From assembly GCF_018310535.1 (NCBI RefSeq), contig NZ_CP074102.1, positions 7,502,001 through 7,566,000 of the forward strand: DNA of 64,000 nucleotides. Reading direction: 5' to 3'. This document shows, one piece after another, positions 1 to 11,698 of the stretch. The position numbers were made by a program, and so were the translations under genes. This stretch comes from Streptomyces mirabilis. Lineage in GTDB: Bacteria > Actinomycetota > Actinomycetes > Streptomycetales > Streptomycetaceae. The notes beneath the pieces were generated by a model. The model was not told the DNA's origin. It did no database searches and was given only the letters and a program-made list of their open reading frames with translations. Positions within the stretch are counted from its first letter, which is position 1. Each line of letters starts with the position of its first letter.

Positions 1-441
1 GCCGCACGGCTTCTGGAAGCGGTGGACACGACCGGGGGCGTGCGGCTGCTGGGGGTCGGCGTCTCGGGGCTCGCCGACTACACGCAGGAGGACCTGTTCG
101 CCCAGGCCCAGGCCCAGGCGCAAGCGGAGGCGGAGGCGGAGGCCGCCGCGGGGGAGTCGGCGGTACTGGAGCATCCGGGCGAAGAGAGGGCGGAGGGAGC
201 GGCTGCCGAGCAGGCGCCGCCTGCCGAGCGGCGGTGGCCTGCGGGGCATGACGTGCGGCACGCGGAGTTCGGGCACGGGTGGGTGCAGGGGAGCGGGCTC
301 GGGAGGGTGACCGTGCGGTTCGAGACGCCTTACTCAGAGCCGGGGCGTGTGCGGACGTTTCGTACGGATGATGTTGCGTTGGAGTTGGCTGATCCGTTGC
401 CGTTGGTGATGGGGGCCGTGTGCGATCGCCGTGGGGGGTGA
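1..441 (+). CDS. dinB: DNA polymerase IV (DinB), C-terminal part
   Basis: This is the 3' end of a Y-family translesion DNA polymerase; the start lies outside the window and the frame is open from base 1. The segment RLLGVGVSGLADYTQEDLF is the end of the little-finger domain that I recognise from actinobacterial DinB proteins. It is followed by a low-complexity Gln/Ala then Glu/Ala linker (about bases 100-160) and a C-terminal extension with the block RRWPAGHDVRHAEFGHGWVQ, common in Streptomyces Pol IV. The catalytic palm is not visible here. It ends convergently with the PRC-barrel gene downstream. Confidence 0.85.
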   Translation, partial: AARLLEAVDTTGGVRLLGVGVSGLADYTQEDLFAQAQAQAQAEAEAEAAAGESAVLEHPGEERAEGAAAEQAPPAERRWPAGHDVRHAEFGHGWVQGSGLGRVTVRFETPYSEPGRVRTFRTDDVALELADPLPLVMGAVCDRRGG

Positions 442-528
442 GGTCGGTTCGACAGTCGCGGGTTGCTTGTGGCTGGTCAGTTCCGCGCGCTCCTGGAGAG
501 GCGCGTCAGCGGGGCGCAGACCGCGAAG

Positions 529-900
529 TCACCCTTCGTCCGTGCCTGCCAGGCGGCCGAAGTCGCGGTCCGGGGGTGGAGGTGGGGGCGTCACGTCCAG
601 GCCGTAGTGGTGGTAGAGCTGGAGTTCCTGTTCGGGGGAGAGGTGGCGGCCCACGCCGAAGTCGGGGGCGTCCTTGATCAGGGCGCGGTCGAAGGGGACA
701 CGCAGCGTGCCCTCGACGACTTCGCTGGGCTCCAGGGGGACGAAGGCGTCCCTGCTGAACAGGCCCGTCCGTATGGCGGCCCACTCCGGGACGCCCGTCG
801 CGTCGTCGAGATAGACCTCGTCGACCGTGCCGATCTTGGCGCCGTTGCGGTCGAGCGCCTTGCGGCCGATCAGGTTGCGCGGATCGATGTCGGTCTGCAC
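529..900 (-). CDS. PRC-barrel domain protein
   Basis: A 123-residue soluble protein whose N-terminal half (DPRNLIGRKALDRNGAKIGT and following) is a PRC-barrel, the small beta-barrel found in photosynthetic reaction centre H subunits and RimM, here of unknown partner. The C-terminal half is acidic, then proline-rich (a run of six Pro near residue 105). The open frame reaches upstream to 1155, but the GTG at 900 is preceded by a good ribosome binding site (TGGAGGGACC) and the domain begins just after it, so I chose it. It is transcribed away from the glycine riboswitch. Confidence 0.8.
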   Translation of the reverse strand: MQTDIDPRNLIGRKALDRNGAKIGTVDEVYLDDATGVPEWAAIRTGLFSRDAFVPLEPSEVVEGTLRVPFDRALIKDAPDFGVGRHLSPEQELQLYHHYGLDVTPPPPPPDRDFGRLAGTDEG

Positions 901-1019
901 GGTCCCTCCACTCGCTAGCAACTCATCCGTAAGCACTACAAAAGAGCACATTCGGGAAGGTGGCCACTCGAAAGCTCGTGCGTTGTCCTCGCTGGTAGGC
1001 TGGCAAGCGGCTGCTGACC

Positions 1020-1230
1020 CCGTGCGGGAGAGTCCTCCAGACACCATCGGAGGCGCCGAAGGAGCAAATCCTCCCCGGAATCTCTCAGGCACACGTACCG
1101 CACGGACGAGGTCACTCTGGAAAGCAGGGCGGGTGTCGAAGGCCTCCGCTCTCACCGACGGTGAAAGCCGGGTCGCAGTGAGCGGGCGGTCCGGTGAAGC
1201 TCTCAGGTTGAGATGACAGAGGGGGAGGCC
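1020..1230 (+). ncRNA. Tandem glycine riboswitch upstream of gcvP
   Basis: Two adjacent glycine aptamers can be read directly. The first, about 1024-1121, has the conserved GCGGGAGAGTCCTCC, GCGCCGAAGGAGCAAATCC and CTCTCAGGCACACGTACCGC blocks and closes with CTCTGGAAAGC. The second, about 1122-1229, has GACGGTGAAAGCC and GTGAAGCTCTCAGGTTGAGA followed by GACAGAGGGGG. It lies immediately 5' of the glycine decarboxylase start at 1291. In the family, glycine binding switches expression of glycine-cleavage genes on; ON behaviour here is inferred from the neighbour. Confidence 0.95.
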
Positions 1231-1290
1231 GTCGGGGTACCCACGCCGTGGTGCCCCTCGAAGGTCGTGTCAGACCAGGAGGCCTCCGCA

Positions 1291-4176
<2,886 letters not shown>

Positions 4177-4275
4177 TCACCCTCGGATACGCGTCGGGGC
4201 CGGTTCGGAGATCACGTCTCCGGGCCGGCCCCTCTCCATGTCCGGGTGGCGGTCACCGTCACCCGGTTGTGCGGC

Positions 4276-4482
4276 TCAGGCGGCCGTCATCACGTGCTCG
4301 CTGCCCTGGGGGCGGTGCGGGGCGATGATCTGGCCGTCGGGCAGGAGCTCACCGGTGTCCTCGAAGAGCAGAACGCCGTTGCACAGCAGGCTCCATCCCT
4401 GCTCCGGGTGGTGCGCCACGAGGCGGGCGGACTCCCGGTCGGCTGATTCGGCTGTCGGACACGGTGGCTGGTGCTGGCACAT
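4276..4482 (-). CDS. DUF5999 family small protein
   Basis: A 68-residue protein beginning MCQHQPPCPTAESADRE and containing HPEQGWSLLCNGVLLFEDTG, which I recognise as the small actinobacterial DUF5999 family. Function is unknown; the N-terminal Cys-x-His...Cys cluster could bind a metal. Upstream in-frame ATGs exist (to 4608), but the conserved family start is MCQ. It is convergent with gcvP, with about 100 bases between the stops. Confidence 0.8.
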   Translation of the reverse strand: MCQHQPPCPTAESADRESARLVAHHPEQGWSLLCNGVLLFEDTGELLPDGQIIAPHRPQGSEHVMTAA

Positions 4483-4873
4483 GGATGGGATCTTTCGCTG
4501 GGATGAGAGATGAGTGGTGGCTGTGGTGTCTTTCCCGCGGCTTGAAGTGCTCATGGCCGCCCCCCGGTGGTGTGTGTTTGGAACCCAGTGTTGCCCTACG
4601 GGCGTCAATCCGCAGGGATTTCGCAGCAGCGCTCCTCACAGGTTGGAGACGCCTCACCCGTGCGGACGGTTCAGTCCAACTGCACGGTCCCTTCGGGGGG
4701 TTCGTGGTGGCCGGATGGGGCTAGTCCGGTCGGGGCGGAGGGGCGTTCTCCCTCGTACGAGCGCTGTGGGGCCCGAACGAGCGGACGGGTTCGGTCGGCA
4801 ACGTGCCCCGCGACCGGGACAGCGGTGGCGGGGCACGGGGCGATGCGGTCGGTGTGCTTCTCCGGGTGGGTGA
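4483..4873. other. Gene-free stretch
   Basis: About 390 bases between the start of the DUF5999 gene and the stop of the next minus-strand gene. I see no conserved open frame, structured RNA signature or strong promoter; it presumably carries the DUF5999 promoter at its left end. Confidence 0.5.
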
Positions 4874-5458
4874 TTACGCGGGCGAGCTGAGCAGTGGGGC
4901 GGGGGTGAGCCGGTGCGTGAGGACCGGGAGGAGTTCGGCGACGCGGTGCGGGCGATGCGGGGCGATACCGGGCGGCGCGGGCGCCAGCGGCACCAGGAGA
5001 TCGGTGGCGGCCGGGTGCCCGGTGGCGCCGTCCGCGGCGCAGTCGCCGTGCAGCCAGAGGGTGAGCATGTAGAGCTCGGGAACGGACAACAGCCGCGGCT
5101 GGTACGGCTGGCCCATGTTCTCGGCGTGACGCAGGGCGCGCTCGGTGGAGGCGATGTAGGGGCCTTCGAAGAAGTGCGAGAAGGCCCAGCCGTCGGGAGT
5201 GAGCATGGTGTCGGCCGCGGCCACCGACCGCTCGCCGCAGCGGATCAGGAAGCGCCATCCGGCGAGCCGGGTGGTGGAGGCGCCGGCCGGTGTGATGCGG
5301 TCCAGAACGTGTACGGGCAACGGGAGTTCGGGGGTGACGGGTCCCTGGGCCATGCGTAGGGACGGGGTGCGGGCCTCGCGGACTGCGGTGGGGGAACCGA
5401 GTGCCGTGAGGACGGTGCGCAGGGCGGGCGAGGGAGCCGGGGGGACATGCAGCGGCAT
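4874..5458 (-). CDS. Hypothetical protein
   Basis: A 194-residue soluble protein that I do not recognise beyond having the look of a conserved Streptomyces hypothetical. It has a Pro/Ala-rich N-terminus, a central block TRLAGWRFLIRCGERSVAAA with alternating hydrophobic pattern, FSHFFEGPYIAS, and a Pro/His-rich tail. No signal peptide or membrane helix is visible. The ATG at 5458 has a weak AGGCGA seven bases upstream. Confidence 0.6.
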   Translation of the reverse strand: MPLHVPPAPSPALRTVLTALGSPTAVREARTPSLRMAQGPVTPELPLPVHVLDRITPAGASTTRLAGWRFLIRCGERSVAAADTMLTPDGWAFSHFFEGPYIASTERALRHAENMGQPYQPRLLSVPELYMLTLWLHGDCAADGATGHPAATDLLVPLAPAPPGIAPHRPHRVAELLPVLTHRLTPAPLLSSPA

Positions 5459-5995
5459 GGTGGGTCGCCTCTCATTCGACAGGCACAGTGGCGCGAGGGC
5501 GGGGGCGGACGGCGCTGTCAGCTCTCGGGGTCGGAGGGGCGAGGGGGCTGGATCTGCCGACAGGATGTCGCCTGCCGCACGTCACCTCGACGACAGGACC
5601 TAGGACCGCGAGCGCCAACTCTCCGCCTCGTTTGCGGAGTTTATACGACACGTGTTCAGATGGTGTTTCATCTAGCTGTCCTGAATATGAAGAGCAAGGC
5701 GATATTCGGTCGATGAAACGAGAGGTTCATCCCGATTCCGTGTCGGGCCCCGCCGGTGACCTCGGATTGCTTTGTCGGAGCGGTCGGCCGATTCTCGTCG
5801 GCGTTTTTCACGAGATCGTGTCAGGCTGAAACCGCGCCCTGGTTCATGCCCCGTGAATGTGCCTCCGGACAACGGGTACCAGGGTATCGGTCGACGAGGC
5901 CGTACAGGGCGTTATCGATCGTGTTGCCTGGGCATCATCCTCCGGGACGGCAGGGGCCGGAGGATCGGTCTGCCCATTCGAGGAGGGACGCTTCG
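5459..5995. promoter_or_regulatory. Long divergent intergenic region with an imperfect stem-loop
   Basis: About 540 bases between two divergent genes, noticeably more A/T-rich near 5640-5730 than its surroundings. That part holds nested inverted repeats: GTTTCATC at 5665-5672 pairs with GATGAAAC at 5712-5719, and GAATAT at 5683-5688 pairs with ATATTC at 5702-5707. This could be an operator or an RNA hairpin. No open frame with a family match lies here. Confidence 0.35.
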
Positions 5996-7516
5996 ATGGG
6001 AGAGAAGGTCGTGGCAGGGTCGTACGACCTGTCCGATCGCCGACACTACCGAGGCAAGCTCCGGCAGTGTCTGGCGGGGCTGGCGCGACTGCTGGAGGAG
6101 AAGCGGTTCGATCGCCCGAAGAATCTCATGGGGCTGGAGATCGAACTGAATCTCGCCGGGCCCGACGGCATGCCCAGGATGATGAATGCGCAAGTACTCG
6201 AAAGGATTGCGAGCCGAGACTTTCAAACAGAACTTGCCATGTTCAACCTGGAAGTCAACATAGCCCCACATCGATTGGACGGCCGGGTATTCGACCGGCT
6301 CGCCGAGGAGCTGCACACCTCGCTCGCATATGCCCATCGAAAGGCCGGCGAACTCGACGCGGGAATCATGATGATCGGGATTCTGCCGACCCTCGACCGT
6401 GACGACCTGGTCTCCTCGAACCTGTCGGACGTCGATCGCTACACCCTGCTCAACGATCAGATCGTGGCCGCCCGCGGCGAGGACTTCGTGCTCGACATCG
6501 ACGGGGTGGAGCGCCTCGTCTGTACGTCGAAGTCCATCGCGCCCGAGGCCGCCTGCACCTCCGTGCAGTTGCATCTCCAGGTCACTCCGGCCCGCTTCGC
6601 GGACGTGTGGAACGCGGCGCAGGCCGTTGCCGCCGTGCAGGTCGCGATCGGTGCCAACTCGCCCTTCCTGTTCGGCCGTGAGCTGTGGCGTGAGTCGCGC
6701 CCGCCGTTGTTCCAGCAGTCCACCGACACCCGGCCGCCCGAGCTCCAGGCGCAGGGGGTGCGTCCGCGCACCTGGTTCGGCGAGCGGTGGATCTCCTCGG
6801 CGTACGACCTCTTCGAGGAGAACCTGCGCTTCTTCCCGCCTCTGCTGCCCATCAGCGACGAGGAGGACCCGCTCGCGGTCCTCGACGCCGGAGGCATTCC
6901 CAGGCTCGCCGAACTCGTGCTGCACAACGGCACGGTCTACCGCTGGAACCGGCCCGTGTACGACGTCGCCGACGGAGTCCCGCACCTGCGCGTCGAGAAC
7001 CGGGTGCTGCCTGCCGGTCCCACCGTCACCGATGTCGTCGCCAACGCGGCGTTCTACTACGGGGTCGTGCGTGCGCTCGCCGAGGAGGCGCGGCCCGTGT
7101 GGACACGGCTGTCGTTCGAGTCCGCGGCGGCCAACTTCGACGCGGCCTGCCGCCATGGCATCGACGCGCGTCTGGAGTGGCCGCGGCGGGGACGGTACGG
7201 GGGTACCACCGCGCAGGTCGAGGCCGTGCACCTGGTCCGTGACGAACTGCTGCCGCTCGCCGCGGCGGGGCTGGACGCGTGGGGCGTCGAGCCGGCCGAC
7301 CGGGACTATTACCTGGGGGTGATCGAGGACCGGTGCCGGTTGCGGGCCAACGGGGCGACCTGGCAGGCGGCCACGTTCCACCAGGCGCTGGAGAAGGGTC
7401 TCGGGAGGAATGCCGCGCTGGCCGCGACCACCCGGCGCTACGGCGAGTTGATGCACCTCGGTGAGCCCGTGCACACCTGGCCGGTGGGACTGCCGGAGCG
7501 GGTACCGCTGGGCTGA
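5996..7516 (+). CDS. Glutamate-cysteine ligase family 2 (GCS2) protein
   Basis: A 506-residue member of the GCS2/YbdK carboxylate-amine ligase superfamily, with NLMGLEIELNLAGPDGMP as the N-terminal acidic metal/nucleotide-binding strand, NLEVNIAPH, and the central TSVQLHLQVTP and GANSPFLFGRELW blocks. Members ligate glutamate to cysteine or another amine; the true substrate cannot be read here. The frame is open from 5756 but ATG 5996 has GAGGAGG about ten bases upstream and starts just before the conserved core. No thiol-biosynthesis neighbour is present. Confidence 0.85.
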   Translation: MGEKVVAGSYDLSDRRHYRGKLRQCLAGLARLLEEKRFDRPKNLMGLEIELNLAGPDGMPRMMNAQVLERIASRDFQTELAMFNLEVNIAPHRLDGRVFDRLAEELHTSLAYAHRKAGELDAGIMMIGILPTLDRDDLVSSNLSDVDRYTLLNDQIVAARGEDFVLDIDGVERLVCTSKSIAPEAACTSVQLHLQVTPARFADVWNAAQAVAAVQVAIGANSPFLFGRELWRESRPPLFQQSTDTRPPELQAQGVRPRTWFGERWISSAYDLFEENLRFFPPLLPISDEEDPLAVLDAGGIPRLAELVLHNGTVYRWNRPVYDVADGVPHLRVENRVLPAGPTVTDVVANAAFYYGVVRALAEEARPVWTRLSFESAAANFDAACRHGIDARLEWPRRGRYGGTTAQVEAVHLVRDELLPLAAAGLDAWGVEPADRDYYLGVIEDRCRLRANGATWQAATFHQALEKGLGRNAALAATTRRYGELMHLGEPVHTWPVGLPERVPLG

Positions 7517-7805
7517 TCGGGGCGGGCTGGTCGTAGTGGGGGTGAGGGGGATGAGTTCCCCGAGCCGGTGTCCCCGGGGCAGGCTGCCTGTAGTGGGTGT
7601 GGATGGGGCGGATGGCCTGTGTGGGAATTCCTGGACCGGGATGGCCCGCGGGAGTGTCCCTGGGCAGGGTGGTCTGTGGTGGTGACCCGGGTGGGGGCCG
7701 CCCGCGCCGGTGCGCCGGGTCCGGCGGGGTGTGGCGCTGCGCCCCGGGCAGGGTGGCCTGCGTTGCTGCCCCGGGCGGGCTGTGGTGGTGGTTATTTGGG
7801 GGGTG
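7517..7805. repeat. G/T-rich degenerate repeat tract between convergent genes
   Basis: About 290 bases made of imperfect copies of a unit like CCCCGGGCAGGxTGxCTGTx followed by GTGGG, with copies near 7570, 7660 and 7745, rich in GGTGG and GGGTGG. No conserved open frame. It separates two convergent genes and may act in termination or simply be repeat debris. Confidence 0.45.
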
Positions 7806-9575
7806 TCAGCCTTGGCTCTGGCTGCCCGCTGCAACGATCGCCTTGAGGATCACCGAGTGGATCTGCGTGGGGTCGTTGACCTGCTGGCCGGAGCCGCCGG
7901 TCGCCTTGGCGATCTCCTGGACCTCTGCCTTGTCGGCGTCCGGGCCCACGGCGATCGCGATGAGCGGCACCGGGCGCCGCGGGTCGGTGAGCTTCTGCAG
8001 TTGGGTGACGAGGGCGGAGCGCGAGATGCTTCCCGGGTCCTGGTTGACGCCGTCGGTCAGCAGCACCAGCGCGTTGAACTTCCCCTTGACATAGGAGGAG
8101 GTGGCCGCCTTGTACGCGGCGAGCGTGGTGTCGTACAGGCCCGTCGCGCCGTTCGGGACGGGAGTCAGGGAGCTGAACGCCGCCGACAGCCTGTCCCGCT
8201 GGGTGCCGTTGCCCTTGTGGTCGCCCAGGCGTTCCGTGGGCACCAGCACCCGGTAGTCGCGGTCGCCGTCCAGGCGGGTGGAGAACTTCCACAGCCCGAT
8301 CTCGTCCTCCGAGGTGAAGGTCGCGAGGGCCTGCAGCAGGGACGCCCTGGTGACGTCCATACGGGACTGGCCGGTGCCCGGCACCGGCTGCGCCATGGAC
8401 GCGGAGGCGTCGACGACCGTGGTGATCCGGGCGCTCTGCACCGTGATCGTCCACGTGCCGAGTGCCTCGTCGACCGCCTTCGCCGGTGCGGGGTCGAGCG
8501 GGGCGCGAGCGAACGGCTGCGGGGCGCGGCCGCCGGCCTTAGTGACCAGCGCGGGCGAGACCTTCTCGTCGTCCGTGCGGAACCCGTACCGCTCCAGGAT
8601 CCGCCGCCCGTCCGACTCGCCGAGCAGCGTCATGAACCGAAGCGCGGCACGGCTCGTGTCGGTGTTCAGCCGTGACTCGTCGACCAGGGTGAAGGGGTAG
8701 TCGAGCCGCGGTGATCCGTCCTTGGGGTAGAAGAGGTCGAGTCCGGCGCCTCTGTCGGCCGAGGAGTTGTACGCGAACGCCGACTGCTCGGAGAGGATCA
8801 GCGCCTGGTTGCGGTTCGGGTTGCCCTGCTCGGAGCCGGAGGAGTCGTGCGGGAGGGTGCCCAGGACCTGGCTGTCGCTGTCGGACGTGCGCTGGGAGAG
8901 TGTCTTCGCCATGGCCGCCGCCTGGGCGTCCCCTCCCTTGATGGTGGCAGCGGCGGTGCCGAGCTGGGTCAGCGCGAGCAGGCCGGCCGCGCTGTGCACC
9001 GGGTCGGCCGCACCGAGCCTCAGCCGGTCGTCCTGCATCGAGGCGCCCGCCAACTCGGTCCAGGTGTACGTCTTCCCGGGCCACCCCAGCGACTTCGCGG
9101 CCGACGGGACCATCGCGACGCCGACCGGAGAGGAGGCGACGCTGCCCGCCGCGGTCACCCGCGTCGCGTTGCTCTCACCGGTGACCCGGCTCACCCACAG
9201 GGCGGAGTCCGGCACCCACGCCTGGACGTCGGACTTGTTGCCCGACCTCAGCGCGTCGGCGACCTTGTACGACTCGCGGGCCGTCACGGTGACGGCGATG
9301 CAGTGGCCGTCGGAAGTGATGTTGTGGTCGCGCGCGTGTTCGGCGACGGCCCTGAGGGCGGGCGCCATGTCCGGGGACGCGGTGATCTTGAGGGGTATGG
9401 CGTTGTCCCGGCAGGACGAGCCGAAGGAGAGCAGACCACCACGGACCGCGACCGCCGTGCCCGCGGCGACCGTGAGAACCAGCACCGTCGCGATGGCCAC
9501 CGTACGGCGGCGTGCGCGTGGACGGGGGTCGGCCGCGCCCGCCCCGTACGCATCGGGCAAGCTGTGACGTCCCAT
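7806..9575 (-). CDS. VWA and substrate-binding domain protein, membrane-anchored
   Basis: A 589-residue extracytoplasmic protein. An N-terminal membrane segment at about residues 24-45 follows a basic stretch (RARRRT). Residues 60-340 look like a periplasmic solute-binding fold (PLKITASPDM, DVQAWVPDSALW). The C-terminal part is a von Willebrand A domain with the MIDAS motif DASAS at 389-393 and the threonine strand GATGLYDTT, TDGVN. Such fusions bind divalent metal and an unknown ligand. The start at 9575 has GGGAGGG twelve bases upstream; upstream in-frame codons to 9698 are less plausible. Confidence 0.85.
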   Translation of the reverse strand: MGRHSLPDAYGAGAADPRPRARRRTVAIATVLVLTVAAGTAVAVRGGLLSFGSSCRDNAIPLKITASPDMAPALRAVAEHARDHNITSDGHCIAVTVTARESYKVADALRSGNKSDVQAWVPDSALWVSRVTGESNATRVTAAGSVASSPVGVAMVPSAAKSLGWPGKTYTWTELAGASMQDDRLRLGAADPVHSAAGLLALTQLGTAAATIKGGDAQAAAMAKTLSQRTSDSDSQVLGTLPHDSSGSEQGNPNRNQALILSEQSAFAYNSSADRGAGLDLFYPKDGSPRLDYPFTLVDESRLNTDTSRAALRFMTLLGESDGRRILERYGFRTDDEKVSPALVTKAGGRAPQPFARAPLDPAPAKAVDEALGTWTITVQSARITTVVDASASMAQPVPGTGQSRMDVTRASLLQALATFTSEDEIGLWKFSTRLDGDRDYRVLVPTERLGDHKGNGTQRDRLSAAFSSLTPVPNGATGLYDTTLAAYKAATSSYVKGKFNALVLLTDGVNQDPGSISRSALVTQLQKLTDPRRPVPLIAIAVGPDADKAEVQEIAKATGGSGQQVNDPTQIHSVILKAIVAAGSQSQG

Positions 9576-9774
9576 GACGGTGGTGCCCTCCCTGAATGAG
9601 CCGGAGTCGCGAGAAAGCCGTAGAAACAGCCGTGAGGCAGAAGGCGAGGGGGAGGTACGCCCGTACGGCGTCCGTCCCCCCGACGGCCTGTCGCACACGA
9701 TCTTCGCAACTTCTTTCGAGACCCTAGCGGGGCGAAGATGGGGATGAGGCGGGATTACTCAACTGGAGGCGGGA

Positions 9775-10575
9775 GTGCAGGTGGAGGCGGGGTCGGTGGC
9801 CGATTCTTTTCCCGAGGAGCGGCTGACGCGACGGATTTTCCGGGACGAGACACTGCTCGTCCTCGGCCTGTCGCTCGGGGCGAGCGGAGTGTCCGCGCTG
9901 ATCAGCTTTGTCGGGTCGGTCACCAAACCGGGGGGTCTCAAGGATCAGGCGGCCACCCTCAACGCCTCGGCCGCGCCGGGTCGCCCCTGGCTGGATCTGG
10001 CCTGGCAGCTGTTCGGCATCGCGTCGGCCCTGGTCCCGGTCGCACTGGTCGCGCACTTCCTGATGAGGGAGGGCAAGGGACTGCGTGTGATCGGATTCGA
10101 CCGTACGCGGCCCTGGCCCGACCTCGGGCGGGGGGCCGCGATCGCGGCGGTGATCGGCAGCACGGGCATCGCCTTCTATCTGGCGGCCCGGGGGTTCGGC
10201 GCCAACCTGACCGTGGTGCCGGAAGCGCTGCCCGGCGTGTGGTGGAAGTACCCGGTACTGATCCTGTCGGCCGTGCAGAACGCCGTACTGGAGGAGGTCA
10301 TCGTCGTCGGGTATCTGCTGCGCCGGCTCGGGCAGTTGGGCTGGACGCCGGGGACCGCGCTGGTGGCGAGCGCGGTGCTGCGCGGCTCTTACCACCTCTA
10401 TCAGGGCATCGGCGGTTTCATCGGGAACATGGCGATGGGCGTGGTCTTCGTCTACCTGTACCGGCGGTGGGGCAGGGTCGGACCGCTCGTGGTGGCGCAC
10501 TCGCTGCTCGACATCGGCGCGTTCGTGGGATACGCGCTGCTGGCGGGGAAGGTGGGCTGGCTGCCGACCGCCTGA
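9775..10575 (+). CDS. CPBP family intramembrane metalloprotease
   Basis: A 266-residue polytopic membrane protein (about seven hydrophobic segments) of the CPBP/Abi family, glutamic-type intramembrane proteases. The double Glu motif is in NAVLEEVIVVGYLLRRLGQL and the second conserved His in GSYHLYQG; a third block HSLLDIGAF carries the last conserved His/Asp. The GTG at 9775 or the GTG at 9781 could be the start. It is divergent from the VWA gene and followed by a strong terminator. Confidence 0.85.
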   Translation: MQVEAGSVADSFPEERLTRRIFRDETLLVLGLSLGASGVSALISFVGSVTKPGGLKDQAATLNASAAPGRPWLDLAWQLFGIASALVPVALVAHFLMREGKGLRVIGFDRTRPWPDLGRGAAIAAVIGSTGIAFYLAARGFGANLTVVPEALPGVWWKYPVLILSAVQNAVLEEVIVVGYLLRRLGQLGWTPGTALVASAVLRGSYHLYQGIGGFIGNMAMGVVFVYLYRRWGRVGPLVVAHSLLDIGAFVGYALLAGKVGWLPTA

Positions 10576-10597
10576 GCAGCGGGGTGAGCGGGTCCGA

Positions 10598-10632
10598 AAG
10601 GGGCGTACGACAGTCTCGTACGCCCCTTTTTT
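10598..10632 (+). terminator. Intrinsic terminator after the CPBP gene
   Basis: AAAGGGGCGTACGA pairs with TCGTACGCCCCTTT and the stem runs into seven or more T residues; the loop is CAGTC. This is a textbook Rho-independent terminator, unusual in having a real T tract for this genome. Confidence 0.9.
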
Positions 10633-10708
10633 TGTACGGCTTTTTCGTGCGTCTCTTTCGTATGCCTCGTACGCCTCGTACGCCTTGGTACGTCTCTTTC
10701 GTGCGTCG

Positions 10709-11524
10709 CTACGCGAGCAGCTCGCCCTCGATGACCGTGACCGCGTGGCCCGTGAGGAGCGTACGGTCGCCGCGCAGCTCGGTGCGGACGAGGCCGGAGC
10801 GCGGGGAGGCCTGCAGGCCGGTGAGGCCGGGGCGGCCGAGGCGCTCGGACCAGTAGGGCGCGAGGGCGGTGTGGGCGCTGCCGGTGACCGGGTCCTCGTC
10901 GATGCCGATGTTCGGGAAGAAGCAGCGCGAGACGAAGTCGTAGCCCTGGGAGGGGTCTTCGGCGCGGGCGGTCGCGATGATGCCGCGCTTGGAGTACCGG
11001 GCGAGGGCCCTGTGGTCGGGGGTGAGTCCCCGGACCGTCTTCTCGTCGGCGACCTCGATCAGCAGGTCGCCGGTGTTCGGGCCGGTGTCGAAGGTCGTGA
11101 GCGGTTCGGCGCCCAGGGCCCCGGCGACGCCGTCCGGGACCTCGACCGGGGTGAGCGGAGCGGTGGGGAAGTCCAGCGTCAGGGAACCGTCCTCGTGGGG
11201 CGTGGCGATGAGCACGCCGCTGAGCGTGGCGAACCGCACCGGTCCCGTGTGAGCGCCCGTGGTGCGCAGGACATGTGCGGTGGCGAGGGTCGCGTGCCCG
11301 CACATCGCGACCTCGGCGACAGGGGTGAACCAGCGCAGCGCCCAGTCGGCGTCGCCGCCCTCGGGGAGGCGGTGCGCGAACGCCGTCTCCGCGTGGTTGA
11401 CCTCCAGGGCGATGCTCTGGAGCCGGCTGTCCTCGGGGAGGGTGTCGTGGTCGAGGAGGAGGACCCCGGCCGGGTTGCCCGTGAAGGGACGGTCGGTGAA
11501 GGCGTCGACGATTCGAATCCGCAT
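10709..11524 (-). CDS. PhzF family isomerase
   Basis: A 271-residue PhzF-fold protein of the diaminopimelate-epimerase superfamily. It starts MRIRIVDAFTDRPFTGNPAG, has the general acid/base Glu in NHAETAF (E46), the CGHAT block, and the second-half motifs DEDPVTGSAH. PhzF itself isomerises a phenazine precursor, but there are no phenazine genes here, so the substrate is unknown. The gene is convergent with the CPBP gene. Confidence 0.92.
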   Translation of the reverse strand: MRIRIVDAFTDRPFTGNPAGVLLLDHDTLPEDSRLQSIALEVNHAETAFAHRLPEGGDADWALRWFTPVAEVAMCGHATLATAHVLRTTGAHTGPVRFATLSGVLIATPHEDGSLTLDFPTAPLTPVEVPDGVAGALGAEPLTTFDTGPNTGDLLIEVADEKTVRGLTPDHRALARYSKRGIIATARAEDPSQGYDFVSRCFFPNIGIDEDPVTGSAHTALAPYWSERLGRPGLTGLQASPRSGLVRTELRGDRTLLTGHAVTVIEGELLA

Positions 11525-11639
11525 GCTCCGACGCTAGCGGCCCGAGCGGGCCGCGGGACAAGGCCAATTCCGGGGATCTGGACCGGTTGTGGCTGTCCGG
11601 CCCCTGACCTGCCCGGATCCGCGGGTCTTGTCAGACGAG

Positions 11640-11680
11640 CTATTCCGATATATCGTTGACGCATCGCGACCGATCAACGA
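11640..11680 (+). promoter_or_regulatory. PadR operator/promoter with CGATATATCG palindrome
   Basis: A perfect ten-base palindrome CGATATATCG at 11646-11655 is followed directly by TTGACGCATCGCGAC, just 5' of the PadR-family gene. Palindromes of this form upstream of PadR genes of this type are familiar from actinobacteria and suggest autoregulation, which is inferred. Confidence 0.6.
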
Positions 11681-11698
11681 GTGAATGGAGTGATGGCG

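Noticed and set aside
5912..7834. 640-residue open frame antisense to the GCS2 gene
   Set aside because: No domain or start signal; the plus-strand protein has family motifs.
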